Source of the DNA: Pseudomonas sp. PDM16
GTDB taxonomy: Bacteria > Pseudomonadota > Gammaproteobacteria > Pseudomonadales > Pseudomonadaceae
Length of the DNA: 64,000 nucleotides
NCBI RefSeq assembly: GCF_014851865.1
Contig: NZ_JACVAM010000007.1
Span: 1-64,000 of the forward strand
Direction: 5' to 3'
The notes beneath the pieces were generated by a model, which did no database searches, was not told the DNA's origin, and saw nothing but the letters and a program-made list of their open reading frames with translations. A program made the translations under genes and the position numbers. The first letter of the stretch is position 1, and every line of letters begins with the position of its first letter. Below, in pieces: positions 34,160 through 43,321 of this stretch.

Positions 34160-36037
34160 TCAGATGCGGAAGCTGTCGACCAGATGCTTCAGGCGTGACG
34201 CTTGCTGTTCCAGGTCGCCACAGGCGCGCAGGGTGGCTTGCAGGTTCTCCACACCTTCCTGGTTAAGGGTGTTGATCTCGGTGATATCCATGTTCAGCGA
34301 GTCGACTACAGCGGTCTGCTCTTCGGTGGCGGTTGCGACCGACTGATTCATTCCGTCGATTTCTCCGATGCGTTGCGTGACGCTGCCCAGCCGTTCTCCG
34401 GCCTGGTTGGCAATCTCTACGCTTTCCTCGCTGTAGCGCTGGCTCTCCGTCATCGTCGTGACCGATTCACGTGCACCTACCTGCAGCTCTTCGATCATCT
34501 TGTGGATTTCCTGAGCTGACTCCTGGGTACGGTGCGCAAGGTTGCGCACTTCGTCCGCCACCACGGCGAAGCCGCGTCCGGCTTCACCCGCACGGGCTGC
34601 CTCGATGGCCGCGTTGAGCGCCAGCAGGTTGGTCTGCTCGGAAATGCCCTTGATCACTTCGAGTATCTGCCCGATGTTCACCGTCTTGCCATTCAATGTT
34701 TCGATGTTGCGGCAAGAGGCGCTGATCTTGGCCGACAGCTCGTTCATCGCGACTATCGTCTTCTGCAGCACATGACTGCCGTCCTCAGCCAGGTGGCGAG
34801 CGTCTGATGCCTGATGGGATGCGTCGGCGGCATTGCGGGCGATCTCCTGTGCGGCGGCTCCCAACTGGTTGATGGCTGCCGCCACGCTATTGGTGCGGCT
34901 GGCCTGCTCGTCCGAGTTGGCCATGGAGGAGTTGGAGGCGTTTACCACCAGCTTGGCGACTTCGTTGAGCTGCTGGGTGGCCGAGGACACTTCCCGAATC
35001 GACCCGTGGATGCGTTCGACGAATCGGTTGAACGAGCTGGCGAGCTCGCCAAACTCGTCCTTGCTATGCACTGCCAGGCGCTTGGTCAGATCGCCTTCTC
35101 CCTGTGCGATATCGCTCATGGCGCGACTCATGACATGTAGTGGCTGCATCAACACACGAATCAGCATGCCCAGCAGGAGCATGATGATGACCACCGCGAT
35201 GACGGTAGCGATGATTGCCGAGGCCCTGAACTCGGTGAGCATGGAATAGGCGGCGGACTTGCTGACCGAGAGACCGATATACCAGTTTACCGATGGCAGT
35301 CCCTTGACCTGGGCAAAGGTGAGGATGCGTGTGTCGCCATCGAGCTCCGCTTCGCTGAACTCCGGGCTGATGCGAGGTGTATTCTTGGGATAGACGTCGC
35401 TGAGCGTCTTCATCACCAAGTCCTTGTTTGGATGAACGAGGATCTTGCCGTCAGCGCTGACCAGGAAGGCGTAGCCGATGCCGTCGAAATCCAGAGAGTT
35501 GATGATCTGGACCAGGGTGTTCAGGCTCAGGTCGCCGCCGACCACACCGGCATTGCCGGCAGGAGTGGCGATGGTAATGATCAGGTTGCCGGTGGCGGCA
35601 TCCACGTACGGTTCCGTCAGGGTCGAGCCTCCGGCGCTGACGGCGTCCTTGTACCAGGGGCGTGTGCGCGGATCGTAATCGGCCGGCATTGCGTCCTCGG
35701 GACGCATGGTAAAGCTGCCGTCCTGCGCACCCAGATAGGTGTATGCGAAAGTCGATTTCAAGGCCGGACGCTCAAGGCTGGCGGCCAAGGTCTCCGGAGG
35801 GGTATCGGTGGAAATGGATTGCGCGACGCTTTCGACCAGCAGGATGCGCCCGGACAGCCAGTTCTGGATGTTGCTGGCGGTGACGTTACCCATTTCCTGG
35901 AGATAGTTCTCCAAGTCTGCTCGAATCGCATGGCGTTGCAGATAGTCGTTATACAGGGTGAACAGCGAAAACGCGGCGATCACCACCAGCGATGCCGCGA
36001 GGAGGATCTTGTGGCTGAACTTCAGATTCTGGGTCAT
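34160..36037 (-). CDS. PctA-like methyl-accepting chemotaxis protein
   Basis: 625 residues from ATG at 36037; GTG at 36043 would add two. Architecture in order: a short cytosolic start, TM1 (about residues 10-29), a periplasmic dCache sensor (about 35-275) with MRPEDAMPADYDPRTRPWYKDA, TM2 (about 275-300), HAMP, then the methyl-accepting coiled coil with the conserved hairpin tip KGISEQTNLLALNAAIEAARAGEAGRGFAVVADEVR and the NWLSGRILLVES signature of amino-acid receptors. Close to P. aeruginosa PctA/PctB. Ligands are probably amino acids, but specificity cannot be read from sequence. Confidence 0.87.
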   Translation of the reverse strand: MTQNLKFSHKILLAASLVVIAAFSLFTLYNDYLQRHAIRADLENYLQEMGNVTASNIQNWLSGRILLVESVAQSISTDTPPETLAASLERPALKSTFAYTYLGAQDGSFTMRPEDAMPADYDPRTRPWYKDAVSAGGSTLTEPYVDAATGNLIITIATPAGNAGVVGGDLSLNTLVQIINSLDFDGIGYAFLVSADGKILVHPNKDLVMKTLSDVYPKNTPRISPEFSEAELDGDTRILTFAQVKGLPSVNWYIGLSVSKSAAYSMLTEFRASAIIATVIAVVIIMLLLGMLIRVLMQPLHVMSRAMSDIAQGEGDLTKRLAVHSKDEFGELASSFNRFVERIHGSIREVSSATQQLNEVAKLVVNASNSSMANSDEQASRTNSVAAAINQLGAAAQEIARNAADASHQASDARHLAEDGSHVLQKTIVAMNELSAKISASCRNIETLNGKTVNIGQILEVIKGISEQTNLLALNAAIEAARAGEAGRGFAVVADEVRNLAHRTQESAQEIHKMIEELQVGARESVTTMTESQRYSEESVEIANQAGERLGSVTQRIGEIDGMNQSVATATEEQTAVVDSLNMDITEINTLNQEGVENLQATLRACGDLEQQASRLKHLVDSFRI

Positions 36038-36163
36038 GGTCACTTGCGTCCGATAAGGTCTGGCAGCAGTCTTGTAAGTAGTGGTGTTAGGGCCCGAGAG
36101 TGGGCTGCACCCTCTTATTTAACGACCTATTTGCAGTAAAGCTTTAGCCTGAGGGATGGCAAG

Positions 36164-37660
36164 ATGCCTTTATTCGATTCTTTGATTCTCGGCGCCGATC
36201 CGCAGGGACAGCCGATCTCTCAGGCTCTGCGCCTGGCAAACCGTCACGGGTTGGTGGCTGGCGCCACGGGAACCGGCAAGACCGTGACCCTGCAGCGCCT
36301 GGCCGAGGCATTTAGCGATGCTGGAGTGGCGGTATTCGCCGCCGACATCAAGGGGGACCTCTGCGGGCTTGGGGCGCCTGGTGCCCCCCAGGGAAAGGTC
36401 GCCAAGCGCATTGCGAGTATGCCGTGGCTGAATCATCAGCCGAAAGCCTACCCGGTGACGCTATGGGATGTGGCAGGCAACAGTGGCCATCCTTTAAGGA
36501 CCACGTTGAGTGAGATGGGGCCACTGCTGCTGGGTAATCTGCTGGAGCTGACCGACAGTCAGCAGGCCGCACTCTATGCGGCCTTCCAGGTGGCTGATCG
36601 TGAAGGGCTGTTGCTGCTCGATCTAAAGGATTTGAAGGCCCTGCTCAACCACCTCAAGGACAATCCATCGTTGCTCGGCGAGGACCGTGCTCTGTTTGCC
36701 GGGGCGTCGGCGCAAGCTCTGCTCCGGCGCCTGGCGACACTGGAGCAGCAAGGGGCGGAGGCTCTGTTCGGCGAGCCAGCGCTGCAATTGCAGGACATCC
36801 TGCAGTTGGATCGTGATGGACGTGGACGAATCCACCTGATGGACGCCAGCCGGTTAGTTCATGAGGCCCCAAAGGTCTATGCGACCTTCCTGCTATGGCT
36901 GCTGGCCGAACTCTTCGAGCAGTTGCCGGAAAGGGGCGACGCGGACAAGCCTGTTCTGGCACTGTTCTTCGATGAGGCTCATCTATTGTTCGCCGATACG
37001 CCCAAGGCGCTGCAGGAGCGCCTGGAGCAAGTGGTGCGCCTGATTCGCTCGAAGGGAGTAGGCGTCTATTTCGTCACACAGTCTCCCAGCGACTTGCCGG
37101 ATCAGGTGCTGGCCCAGCTGGGGCTGCGTATCCAGCATGGTCTGCGGGCGTTTACCGCCAAGGAGCAGAAGTCGTTGCGCGCGGTGGCCGACGGCTTTCG
37201 GCCGAATCCTGAATTCGACAGTCTGAGCGTGCTTACCGAGCTAGGCATAGGCGAAGCGCTGGTCGGTACGCTGGAGGAGAAGGGGACGCCCGCGATGGTT
37301 CAGCGAGTTGCCATCGCGCCGCCACAGTCGCGAATCGGCCCGTTGAGCGCGGAGGAAAGAGCGGAATTGCTGCGCTGTTCTCCTCAAGCCGGTCGCTACG
37401 ACAAACCAGTGGATCGCGAATCGGCTTACGAGATACTCATGTCTCGAGCCAGTCAGCCCCCCGTCGAGGCTTCGGGTGGCAAACCTCCTGCGTCATCCTC
37501 TGCGGAGCAAGGCGGATTGGGCGGTATGGCTGGCGAGCTTCTGGGCAGTCTGGCCAGTCAGGTCATGAAGACAGCCGTGCGCCAAGCCGCCAACCAGATC
37601 GGTCGGCAATTGGTTCGTGGTCTGATGGGGTCGTTGCTGGGCGGAAGTCGGCGACGCTAA
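36164..37660 (+). CDS. HerA-like (DUF853) ATPase
   Basis: 498 residues with a GAGGGA ribosome-binding site. Walker A GATGTGKTVTLQRLAE is at about residues 32-47, a FAADIKGDLCGLG segment marks the DUF853 family, and Walker B is PVLALFFDEAHLLFADT. A VYFVTQSPSDLPDQVLAQLGLRIQHGLRAF segment follows, where HerA ATPases carry their arginine finger region. The C-terminal Gly/Ser-rich linker leads to a short helix and a basic tail GGSRRR. Predicted DNA translocase or resection motor of unknown partner. Confidence 0.85.
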   Translation: MPLFDSLILGADPQGQPISQALRLANRHGLVAGATGTGKTVTLQRLAEAFSDAGVAVFAADIKGDLCGLGAPGAPQGKVAKRIASMPWLNHQPKAYPVTLWDVAGNSGHPLRTTLSEMGPLLLGNLLELTDSQQAALYAAFQVADREGLLLLDLKDLKALLNHLKDNPSLLGEDRALFAGASAQALLRRLATLEQQGAEALFGEPALQLQDILQLDRDGRGRIHLMDASRLVHEAPKVYATFLLWLLAELFEQLPERGDADKPVLALFFDEAHLLFADTPKALQERLEQVVRLIRSKGVGVYFVTQSPSDLPDQVLAQLGLRIQHGLRAFTAKEQKSLRAVADGFRPNPEFDSLSVLTELGIGEALVGTLEEKGTPAMVQRVAIAPPQSRIGPLSAEERAELLRCSPQAGRYDKPVDRESAYEILMSRASQPPVEASGGKPPASSSAEQGGLGGMAGELLGSLASQVMKTAVRQAANQIGRQLVRGLMGSLLGGSRRR

Positions 37661-37689
37661 GCCGTTGGGAACTAGGCTGGGTGTCCGGC

Positions 37690-37887
37690 CTAGTCATCAC
37701 TCTCTCGAGCCTTTTCGATCTTCTGCAGTTCTTGCTGAAAAGCCTGGTCGATCAGACTGGGCTTCTTTCTCCAGGGCTTGCGCTCTGGATCTGGCTGGGC
37801 GGCGTAGGTCACAACCTCCCCACCGTAAACATCCTTGTAACGTTGCGCCTGGCGCTCCAGTTCCGCGCGCAGTTCGTCTTTCGTCAC
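37690..37887 (-). CDS. Small conserved-looking protein, unknown function
   Basis: 65 residues, highly charged and helical (opens MTKDELRAELERQAQRY, ends KARESDD), with no signal peptide or membrane segment. It overlaps no other gene and converges on the HerA-like gene. The even amphipathic pattern and clean start support a real protein, but no family is assigned. Confidence 0.6.
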   Translation of the reverse strand: MTKDELRAELERQAQRYKDVYGGEVVTYAAQPDPERKPWRKKPSLIDQAFQQELQKIEKARESDD

Positions 37888-38120
37888 ATAGTCACCATTC
37901 GGGCTGCGTCATTGGCTCGCAGCCATCAGTATTGCCAAAGAGTTTCACAGGGATATTAAGGCGGCGCGATTATAGCGACGACGTTCCTTATTGCTAGCAT
38001 GCGCCGCATATATGGGATGGTTATTTCTGAAAATGAGTTCATCAATAATTGGCACATGCGAAGAGTGGCGGCATGCCAATTGTCTATAGCTTATCGGCAC
38101 CGCTGCTGCGAGTGGGATAT

Positions 38121-38139
38121 CCGCCTCGGGAAGAGGCGG
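38121..38139 (-). terminator. Hairpin after cysNC
   Basis: CCGCCTC (38121-38127) pairs with GAGGCGG (38133-38139) around a 5-base loop, 20 bases past the cysNC stop. There is no strong T-run on the - strand, so this is a candidate terminator only. Confidence 0.45.
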
Positions 38140-38159
38140 TGCCCGTTCTCTCGATATTC

Positions 38160-40070
38160 CTAATGCATTCTCCCCAACAGCCCCAGCTCGTCCAGCTGCC
38201 TGACGATGATGTCGGCGGCCTCATCGGCGCTGTATTTTAGTGTCTCGATATGAATCTCGGGTGATTCGGGGGCTTCGTAGGGAGAGTCTATGCCTGTGAA
38301 GTTCTTCAACTCACCGCGCCGTGCCTTTTTGTAAAGACCTTTGGGGTCACGTTTCTCCACTTCGACCAGTGGCGTGTCGATGAATACTTCGACAAATTCC
38401 CCTTCGTCCATCAGGTCGCGCGCCAGCTGGCGTTCGGAGCGGAACGGCGAGATGAATGCTGTCACCACGATCAGGCCCGCATCCGCCATGAGCTTGGCGA
38501 CTTCGCCGATACGACGGATGTTCTCCACCCGATCTGCCGCGGTGAAACCCAGATCCTTGTTCAGGCCATGGCGCACGTTGTCGCCATCCAATAGATAAGT
38601 ATGTGCGCCCGAGGCATGCAGCCGCCGCTCCAACAGGTTGGCAATCGTCGATTTGCCTGCACCTGATAACCCGGTGAGCCAGATCACGCAAGGCTTGTGG
38701 CCGTTCAGGCGAGTTCTAGCTGTCTTGTCCACCTCGACGGCTTGCCAGTGAATGTTCTGCGAGCGGCGCAGGGCGAAATGCAGCATGCCGGCGCCGACCG
38801 TCTGGTGGGTGTATCGGTCGATGACGATGAAGCTGCCCATGTCGCGGTTTTCTGCATAAGGATCGAACGGCGTTGCGCGATCCAGGCTGAGCGTGCAGAC
38901 GCCGACTTCGTTCAGGCCTAGCGTTCGGCACGGGAGCTGGTCGAGATTGTTGACGTCGATCTGATACTTCGGTTGGCCGAGGGCGCCACCGATGCTGCTG
39001 GCGCCTAGCTTGATCAGGTATGGGCGCCCCGGCAGCATGGATTCCTCGCTCATCCATACCACGGTCGCTTCGAACTGGTCTGCCACTCCAGGCGGGGCGT
39101 CGGCTGCGGCGATCACATCGCCTCGGCTGATATCTATCTCGTCGCTCAGGGTCAGGGTTACCGACTGGCCGGCAATGGCCTGTTCGAGGTCACCACCGAG
39201 CGTCACTATGCGCTCCACGCGACTGGTTTTCCCGGATGGTAATACGCGAACGGCATCGCCCTGCCGTACGCTACCGCCGAGGATACGCCCCGAGAAGCCT
39301 CGGAAGTCGAGGTTGGGACGATTGACCCATTGCACCGGCATGCGAAGGGGCGCGTCCTCACGCGCCTGATCCAGCTCCACCGTTTCGAGGAACTGCATGA
39401 GGCTGGGCCCGCAGTACCAGGGGGTGTTCGGGCTGAGCTCGGTGATGTTGTCGCCGCGCAGCGCGGACAGCGGAATGCTCTGGATGTGCTCGATGCCCAG
39501 CTTGCTGGCGAAGGCACGATAGTCGGCGTCGATCTGCTCGAACACTTCCTGGGAGTAATCGACCATGTCCAGCTTGTTGATCGCCAGCACCACTCGACGG
39601 ATGCCTATCAGCGATACCAGATAGCTGTGCCGGCGAGTCTGAGTCAGCATGCCCTTGCGTGCATCGACCAGAATCACCGCCACATCGGCGGTAGAGGCTC
39701 CGGTGATCATGTTTCGGGTGTACTGCTCGTGCCCGGGAGTGTCGGCCACGATGAACTTGCGTTTCTCGGTGGCGAAGAAGCGGTAGGCCACATCGATGGT
39801 GATGCCTTGTTCGCGTTCTGCTGAAAGACCATCGACCAGTAGCGCGAAGTCCAGCTCGCCGCCCTGGGTACCGTGTTTCTTCGAATCGCTTTCCAAGGCG
39901 CTGAGCTGGTCCTCCAGTAGCGCCTTGGCTTCATATAGCAGGCGGCCGATCAGAGTGCTCTTGCCATCGTCCACACTGCCGCAGGTGATGAATCGCAGCA
40001 GGGTCTTGTGCTGGTGCGCCTTGAGGTACTGCTCGATGTCCTCTTCGATGAGCTGGATTTGCGCATTCAT
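38160..40070 (-). CDS. cysNC: Fused sulfate adenylyltransferase GTPase subunit and APS kinase (CysNC)
   Basis: 636 residues. The N-terminal GTPase (CysN) has Walker A GSVDDGKSTLIGRLLYE, DTPGHEQYTRNM and NKLD motifs (about residues 30-215), then EF-Tu-like barrels. From about residue 445 comes APS kinase (CysC) with GLSGAGKSTIANLLERRLH and DGDNVRHGLNKDLGF. With CysD it converts sulfate and ATP to APS, and the CysC part makes PAPS, used for cysteine synthesis and for sulfotransferases. The fused form is usual in Pseudomonas. It starts by a 1-base overlap with cysD. Confidence 0.96.
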   Translation of the reverse strand: MNAQIQLIEEDIEQYLKAHQHKTLLRFITCGSVDDGKSTLIGRLLYEAKALLEDQLSALESDSKKHGTQGGELDFALLVDGLSAEREQGITIDVAYRFFATEKRKFIVADTPGHEQYTRNMITGASTADVAVILVDARKGMLTQTRRHSYLVSLIGIRRVVLAINKLDMVDYSQEVFEQIDADYRAFASKLGIEHIQSIPLSALRGDNITELSPNTPWYCGPSLMQFLETVELDQAREDAPLRMPVQWVNRPNLDFRGFSGRILGGSVRQGDAVRVLPSGKTSRVERIVTLGGDLEQAIAGQSVTLTLSDEIDISRGDVIAAADAPPGVADQFEATVVWMSEESMLPGRPYLIKLGASSIGGALGQPKYQIDVNNLDQLPCRTLGLNEVGVCTLSLDRATPFDPYAENRDMGSFIVIDRYTHQTVGAGMLHFALRRSQNIHWQAVEVDKTARTRLNGHKPCVIWLTGLSGAGKSTIANLLERRLHASGAHTYLLDGDNVRHGLNKDLGFTAADRVENIRRIGEVAKLMADAGLIVVTAFISPFRSERQLARDLMDEGEFVEVFIDTPLVEVEKRDPKGLYKKARRGELKNFTGIDSPYEAPESPEIHIETLKYSADEAADIIVRQLDELGLLGRMH

Positions 40071-40969
40071 CAGAAGTACCCCTCGACTTTCTTCTTTTCC
40101 ATGGAGCCAGCGCTGTCGTGGTCGATCACCCGGCCCTGGCGTTCGCTGGTGGTGGCCAGCAACATCTCGCGGATGATCGCCGGCAGGCTGTCCGCCTCCG
40201 ACTCTACCGCACCCGTCAGCGGGTAGCAGCCCAGCGTGCGGAAACGTACGCTTTTCAGTTCGGGCTCCTCGCCGCCGCGCAGGGGCATGCGCTCGTCGTC
40301 GACCATGATGAGTACGCCATCACGCTGCACAACGGGGCGCCGTTCTGCGAGGTAGAGCGGTACGATCGGGATCTGTTCCAGATAGATGTACTGCCAGATA
40401 TCCAGTTCGGTCCAGTTCGACAGGGGAAAGGCGCGAATGCTCTCGCCCTGATGCTTGCGGGCATTGTAGAGGCGCCACAGTTCAGGGCGCTGGGCCTTGG
40501 GTTCCCAGCGGTGCTGGGCGCTGCGGAAGGAGAACACGCGCTCCTTGGCGCGCGACTTCTCCTCGTCGCGGCGTGCGCCGCCGAAAGCCAGGTCGAAGCC
40601 ATGCAGGTCCAGCGCCTGCTTCAGGCCCTCGGTCTTCCACAGGTCGGTGTGCAGCGCCGAGCCATGGGTGAAGGGGTTGATGCCGCGGGCCATGGCATCC
40701 TGGTTATGGTGCACCAGCAGCTCCATGCCGGACTCGCGGGCCATGCGCTCGCGCATGTCGTACATGGCGCGGAACTTCCAGGTGGTGTCCACGTGCAGCA
40801 GCGGGAAGGGCGGGCGCGACGGGAAGAAGGCCTTGCGCGCCAGGTGCAGCATCACTGCACTGTCCTTGCCGATGGAGTAGAGCATCACCGGTTTTTCCGC
40901 CTCGGAAACCGCTTCGCGGAAGATGTCGATGCTCTCCGCTTCCAGGCGCTCTAGATGAGAGAGGGGCAT
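40070..40969 (-). CDS. cysD: Sulfate adenylyltransferase subunit 2 (CysD)
   Basis: 299 residues. The PP-loop ATP-pyrophosphatase motif SIGKDSAVMLHLARKAFF is at about residues 32-49, with the family segments HVDTTWKFRAMYD and FGGARRDEEKSRAKERVFSFR later. It is the adenylyltransferase subunit whose reaction is driven by CysN GTP hydrolysis. It is the first gene of the cysD-cysNC pair and is read in the same direction as, and 136 bases after, the sulfotransferase operon, so partial read-through could link PAPS supply to that operon. Confidence 0.96.
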   Translation of the reverse strand: MPLSHLERLEAESIDIFREAVSEAEKPVMLYSIGKDSAVMLHLARKAFFPSRPPFPLLHVDTTWKFRAMYDMRERMARESGMELLVHHNQDAMARGINPFTHGSALHTDLWKTEGLKQALDLHGFDLAFGGARRDEEKSRAKERVFSFRSAQHRWEPKAQRPELWRLYNARKHQGESIRAFPLSNWTELDIWQYIYLEQIPIVPLYLAERRPVVQRDGVLIMVDDERMPLRGGEEPELKSVRFRTLGCYPLTGAVESEADSLPAIIREMLLATTSERQGRVIDHDSAGSMEKKKVEGYF

Positions 40970-41105
40970 GTCGGGTGCCTCGTGGATAACTGGTTACTGC
41001 TGTTCATGGAGTGCAGTCAGCCATTCGCCAGGGAATGGCGCCGCGTTCTTGGCAGTACCTCAGGAGCAGGAGGGACGCCGTCTTCTGCCGTCCCGTCGCG
41101 TGGGC

Positions 41106-42002
41106 TCAGTTGCTCTTCTTGAATTGCTTGGCAAAGTCCCAGGCTGCCTGGCTGGCGGAGAAATTGCCGCCATACAGCTTGCGGTTGCGTCGGCTGTCGC
41201 CGCCCGGCCAGACATGCTCGCCGTTGGGGATCAGGCGCAGTTGCAGCGGCGCCTTGCCCTGGCAGTTCCAGCTGGTCAGTTCGGAGCCGTCCGCCAGGTC
41301 CTTCTCGCTGGAGCCGGCGGCGCAGCCGTGGGCGCTGGCGATCATCTTCAGGGTGTCGGGCACCGAGCGGTGGGCCACCCCGGCGATGGCGTTCTCGCCC
41401 ATGCCGCCCTGGTACGGCACGTTGCTGTCCTTGCTGCCGTGGATGTGCAGCACCGGGATGCTCTTCGCCCCGGGGCAGCTGTTCAGCGCGATGGTGCCGG
41501 ACACCGGCACTATCGCGGCAATGTCGGCGGGCAGCTCACAGGCCAGGCGGTAGGCCATCATGGCGCCGTTGGAAATGCCGGTGGCATAGACCCGCGAGCG
41601 ATCGACCTGGTGATGGCTGGTGATGTCGGCGAGCATGGCGTGGATAAAGCCGACATCGTCCACCTTGCGCTCCACTGCCTTGCCGCAGCATTTTCCGGCG
41701 TTCCAGGTGCGGCGATTCGGCATGAGGCGGGCGCCGGTTCCGTTGGGGTACACCACCAGGAACTGGTTCGACTGCGCCACCCGGTTCATGCCGGTCGTGC
41801 GCTCAGTCTCGTCGGAGTTGCCCAGCCCGCCATGCATCACGATCATCAGCGGCAGGGGGCCTTTGGGAGCTCCATCGGGTACGAACAGTTTGTAGCTGCG
41901 CTGTTCGCCGCCAACGTTCATTTCGTACGATCGACCTTCCGCGGCCAGGGTTTCACCTGCCAGCAGGAGCATGCCGAAAGCGATCAGGGAAGTCAGACGC
42001 AT
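41106..42002 (-). CDS. Secreted PHB depolymerase/LpqC-type esterase
   Basis: 298 residues with a signal peptide (MRLTSLIAFGMLLLAGETLA). The alpha/beta-hydrolase nucleophile is S144 in GISNGAM; the oxyanion region is MIVMHGGLGNSDE; a VLHIHGSKDSNVPYQGG segment carries an acid residue, and the C-terminal GEHVWPGG carries the catalytic His. A WNAGKCCGKAVERKVDDVGF segment matches esterase family 1 (PHB depolymerase/feruloyl esterase). It is predicted to act outside the cytoplasm on an ester. Last gene of the operon with the sulfotransferase. Confidence 0.85.
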   Translation of the reverse strand: MRLTSLIAFGMLLLAGETLAAEGRSYEMNVGGEQRSYKLFVPDGAPKGPLPLMIVMHGGLGNSDETERTTGMNRVAQSNQFLVVYPNGTGARLMPNRRTWNAGKCCGKAVERKVDDVGFIHAMLADITSHHQVDRSRVYATGISNGAMMAYRLACELPADIAAIVPVSGTIALNSCPGAKSIPVLHIHGSKDSNVPYQGGMGENAIAGVAHRSVPDTLKMIASAHGCAAGSSEKDLADGSELTSWNCQGKAPLQLRLIPNGEHVWPGGDSRRNRKLYGGNFSASQAAWDFAKQFKKSN

Positions 42003-42013
42003 GGGGTTGCCTC

Positions 42014-42397
42014 TCAGTAGTCTTCTGCTCGTTGAACGCTGGCCACATCCATGGCTGCGTCCTCCAGTTCGAGCACCACGCTCAGGTCGCTACGCAGCTC
42101 TATGAGTACGGCATCCAGCCACTGGATGTCCGTTTCGATCTTTTGCCGAAACTTGACGATTTCCTTGAGGCTGAGATTCTCGGACGGTCGGCCCTGCCCA
42201 TCGAACAGCAGACGCACACTGGCCGCGATCTCACGGTTGCCGCTGAGGTGGGAGAGCTCTCGATCCAGGTAGTGGCGCACTCGGGTGGCTTGAATCCGCT
42301 TCTGCAGATCATCGCGCAGCACCTGAAGGTGCGGCGGTAGCTCGGGGAGGAGGTCGCTCGGGGTGCTGATGTTGCCCAGACGGCTACGAGTTGGCAT
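42014..42397 (-). CDS. Small helical protein in the sulfotransferase operon
   Basis: 127 residues, no membrane or signal segment, strongly helical and charged. Separated by 12 bases from the sulfotransferase and 11 from the esterase, so surely co-transcribed. No domain is recognised. The regular charged heptads suggest a coiled coil or a helical accessory or regulatory subunit. Confidence 0.68.
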   Translation of the reverse strand: MPTRSRLGNISTPSDLLPELPPHLQVLRDDLQKRIQATRVRHYLDRELSHLSGNREIAASVRLLFDGQGRPSENLSLKEIVKFRQKIETDIQWLDAVLIELRSDLSVVLELEDAAMDVASVQRAEDY

Positions 42398-42409
42398 GTG
42401 TCTTCTCGC

Positions 42410-43321
42410 TCAATGTGGGTAGCCGAAGTCCAGCGCCAGACGCTGCACTTCGGGTTTGAGGCAGGCTCCGTCCATGCGCCAGGGCAGGGGAGCGCGCAGG
42501 GGAGGCTGCTTCGGCGTGTGTGGCTCGAATACCGGGTTGCGTAGGTAGTTCGGATCGTTGCCGAACAACGCGTTGATCGGTCCGACCGTGGCGAACGGCG
42601 ACAGCTCGGGATGTAGCATGTCCTCGAGCGCCTCGAAATCATCGCGCAGGCCCAGCCAGCGGCAGATGCGTGGCAGGCACTGCAGTGGATCGGCCATCAC
42701 GTCCTCGCCGCGCACATGTAGTTTCTGCCGGGGTGGGATCTTCTCCAGCAGCTCCATGATGTTCAGGTTGATGTCGTGCCAGGCGATCTGCGGGTCGACG
42801 ATCGCCTCGCCGCCGCAATAATCGATGGAGTTGACCGACAGTGCGTAGCCACCATCCTGAATCTTCATCACCGAGTTACCCTGATTGGTCGGATGACGGG
42901 TCAGGTGTAGATAGAAGGCGTTCGGATAGTTTTCGTAGATACGCTGCAGATACATCGGGCTCACGACATGGGCAGGGCTCTTGTCGATGGCCATCAGTGG
43001 CGACACCGCCTCGACTATCTCGCGGAAGACCTGTATGCCGCTGCGATTCTGCCGCGCCGCTACCCAGTGGTTGGCCATCACCACGGCAGCGCTGCTCTGC
43101 TCTCCGGCATAGATCTGCGCCACCGCGCGCAGGATGCCGTGGCGCTGGAAGCGCGACATGCCCGTCTTGTCCTGGCCGTCCTGCCACATCTCGATCAGCC
43201 GATCGACGGTGAACAGATTCAGCTCCGGCAGGCCATAGGCCTGCGGGTGCTGGCCGAGCATGCCGGCTATCAGCGAGGTGTAGGACCTCGGCAGCGCCAG
43301 GATGAACAGCGGCTGGCGCAT
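42410..43321 (-). CDS. Sulfotransferase
   Basis: 303 residues from ATG at 43321. Its ATG shares one base with the preceding gene's stop (TGATG), so the two are coupled; the in-frame upstream extension is Arg-rich and has no family character. PAPS-binding motifs are visible: the 5'-phosphosulfate loop FILALPRSYTSLIAGML near the N-terminus and the 3'-phosphate site FYLHLTRHPTNQGNSV at about residue 135. These identify the sulfotransferase fold and indicate transfer of sulfuryl from PAPS to an acceptor hydroxyl or amine. The acceptor is unknown; the adjoining lipid/polyketide locus is a candidate source. Confidence 0.85.
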   Translation of the reverse strand: MRQPLFILALPRSYTSLIAGMLGQHPQAYGLPELNLFTVDRLIEMWQDGQDKTGMSRFQRHGILRAVAQIYAGEQSSAAVVMANHWVAARQNRSGIQVFREIVEAVSPLMAIDKSPAHVVSPMYLQRIYENYPNAFYLHLTRHPTNQGNSVMKIQDGGYALSVNSIDYCGGEAIVDPQIAWHDINLNIMELLEKIPPRQKLHVRGEDVMADPLQCLPRICRWLGLRDDFEALEDMLHPELSPFATVGPINALFGNDPNYLRNPVFEPHTPKQPPLRAPLPWRMDGACLKPEVQRLALDFGYPH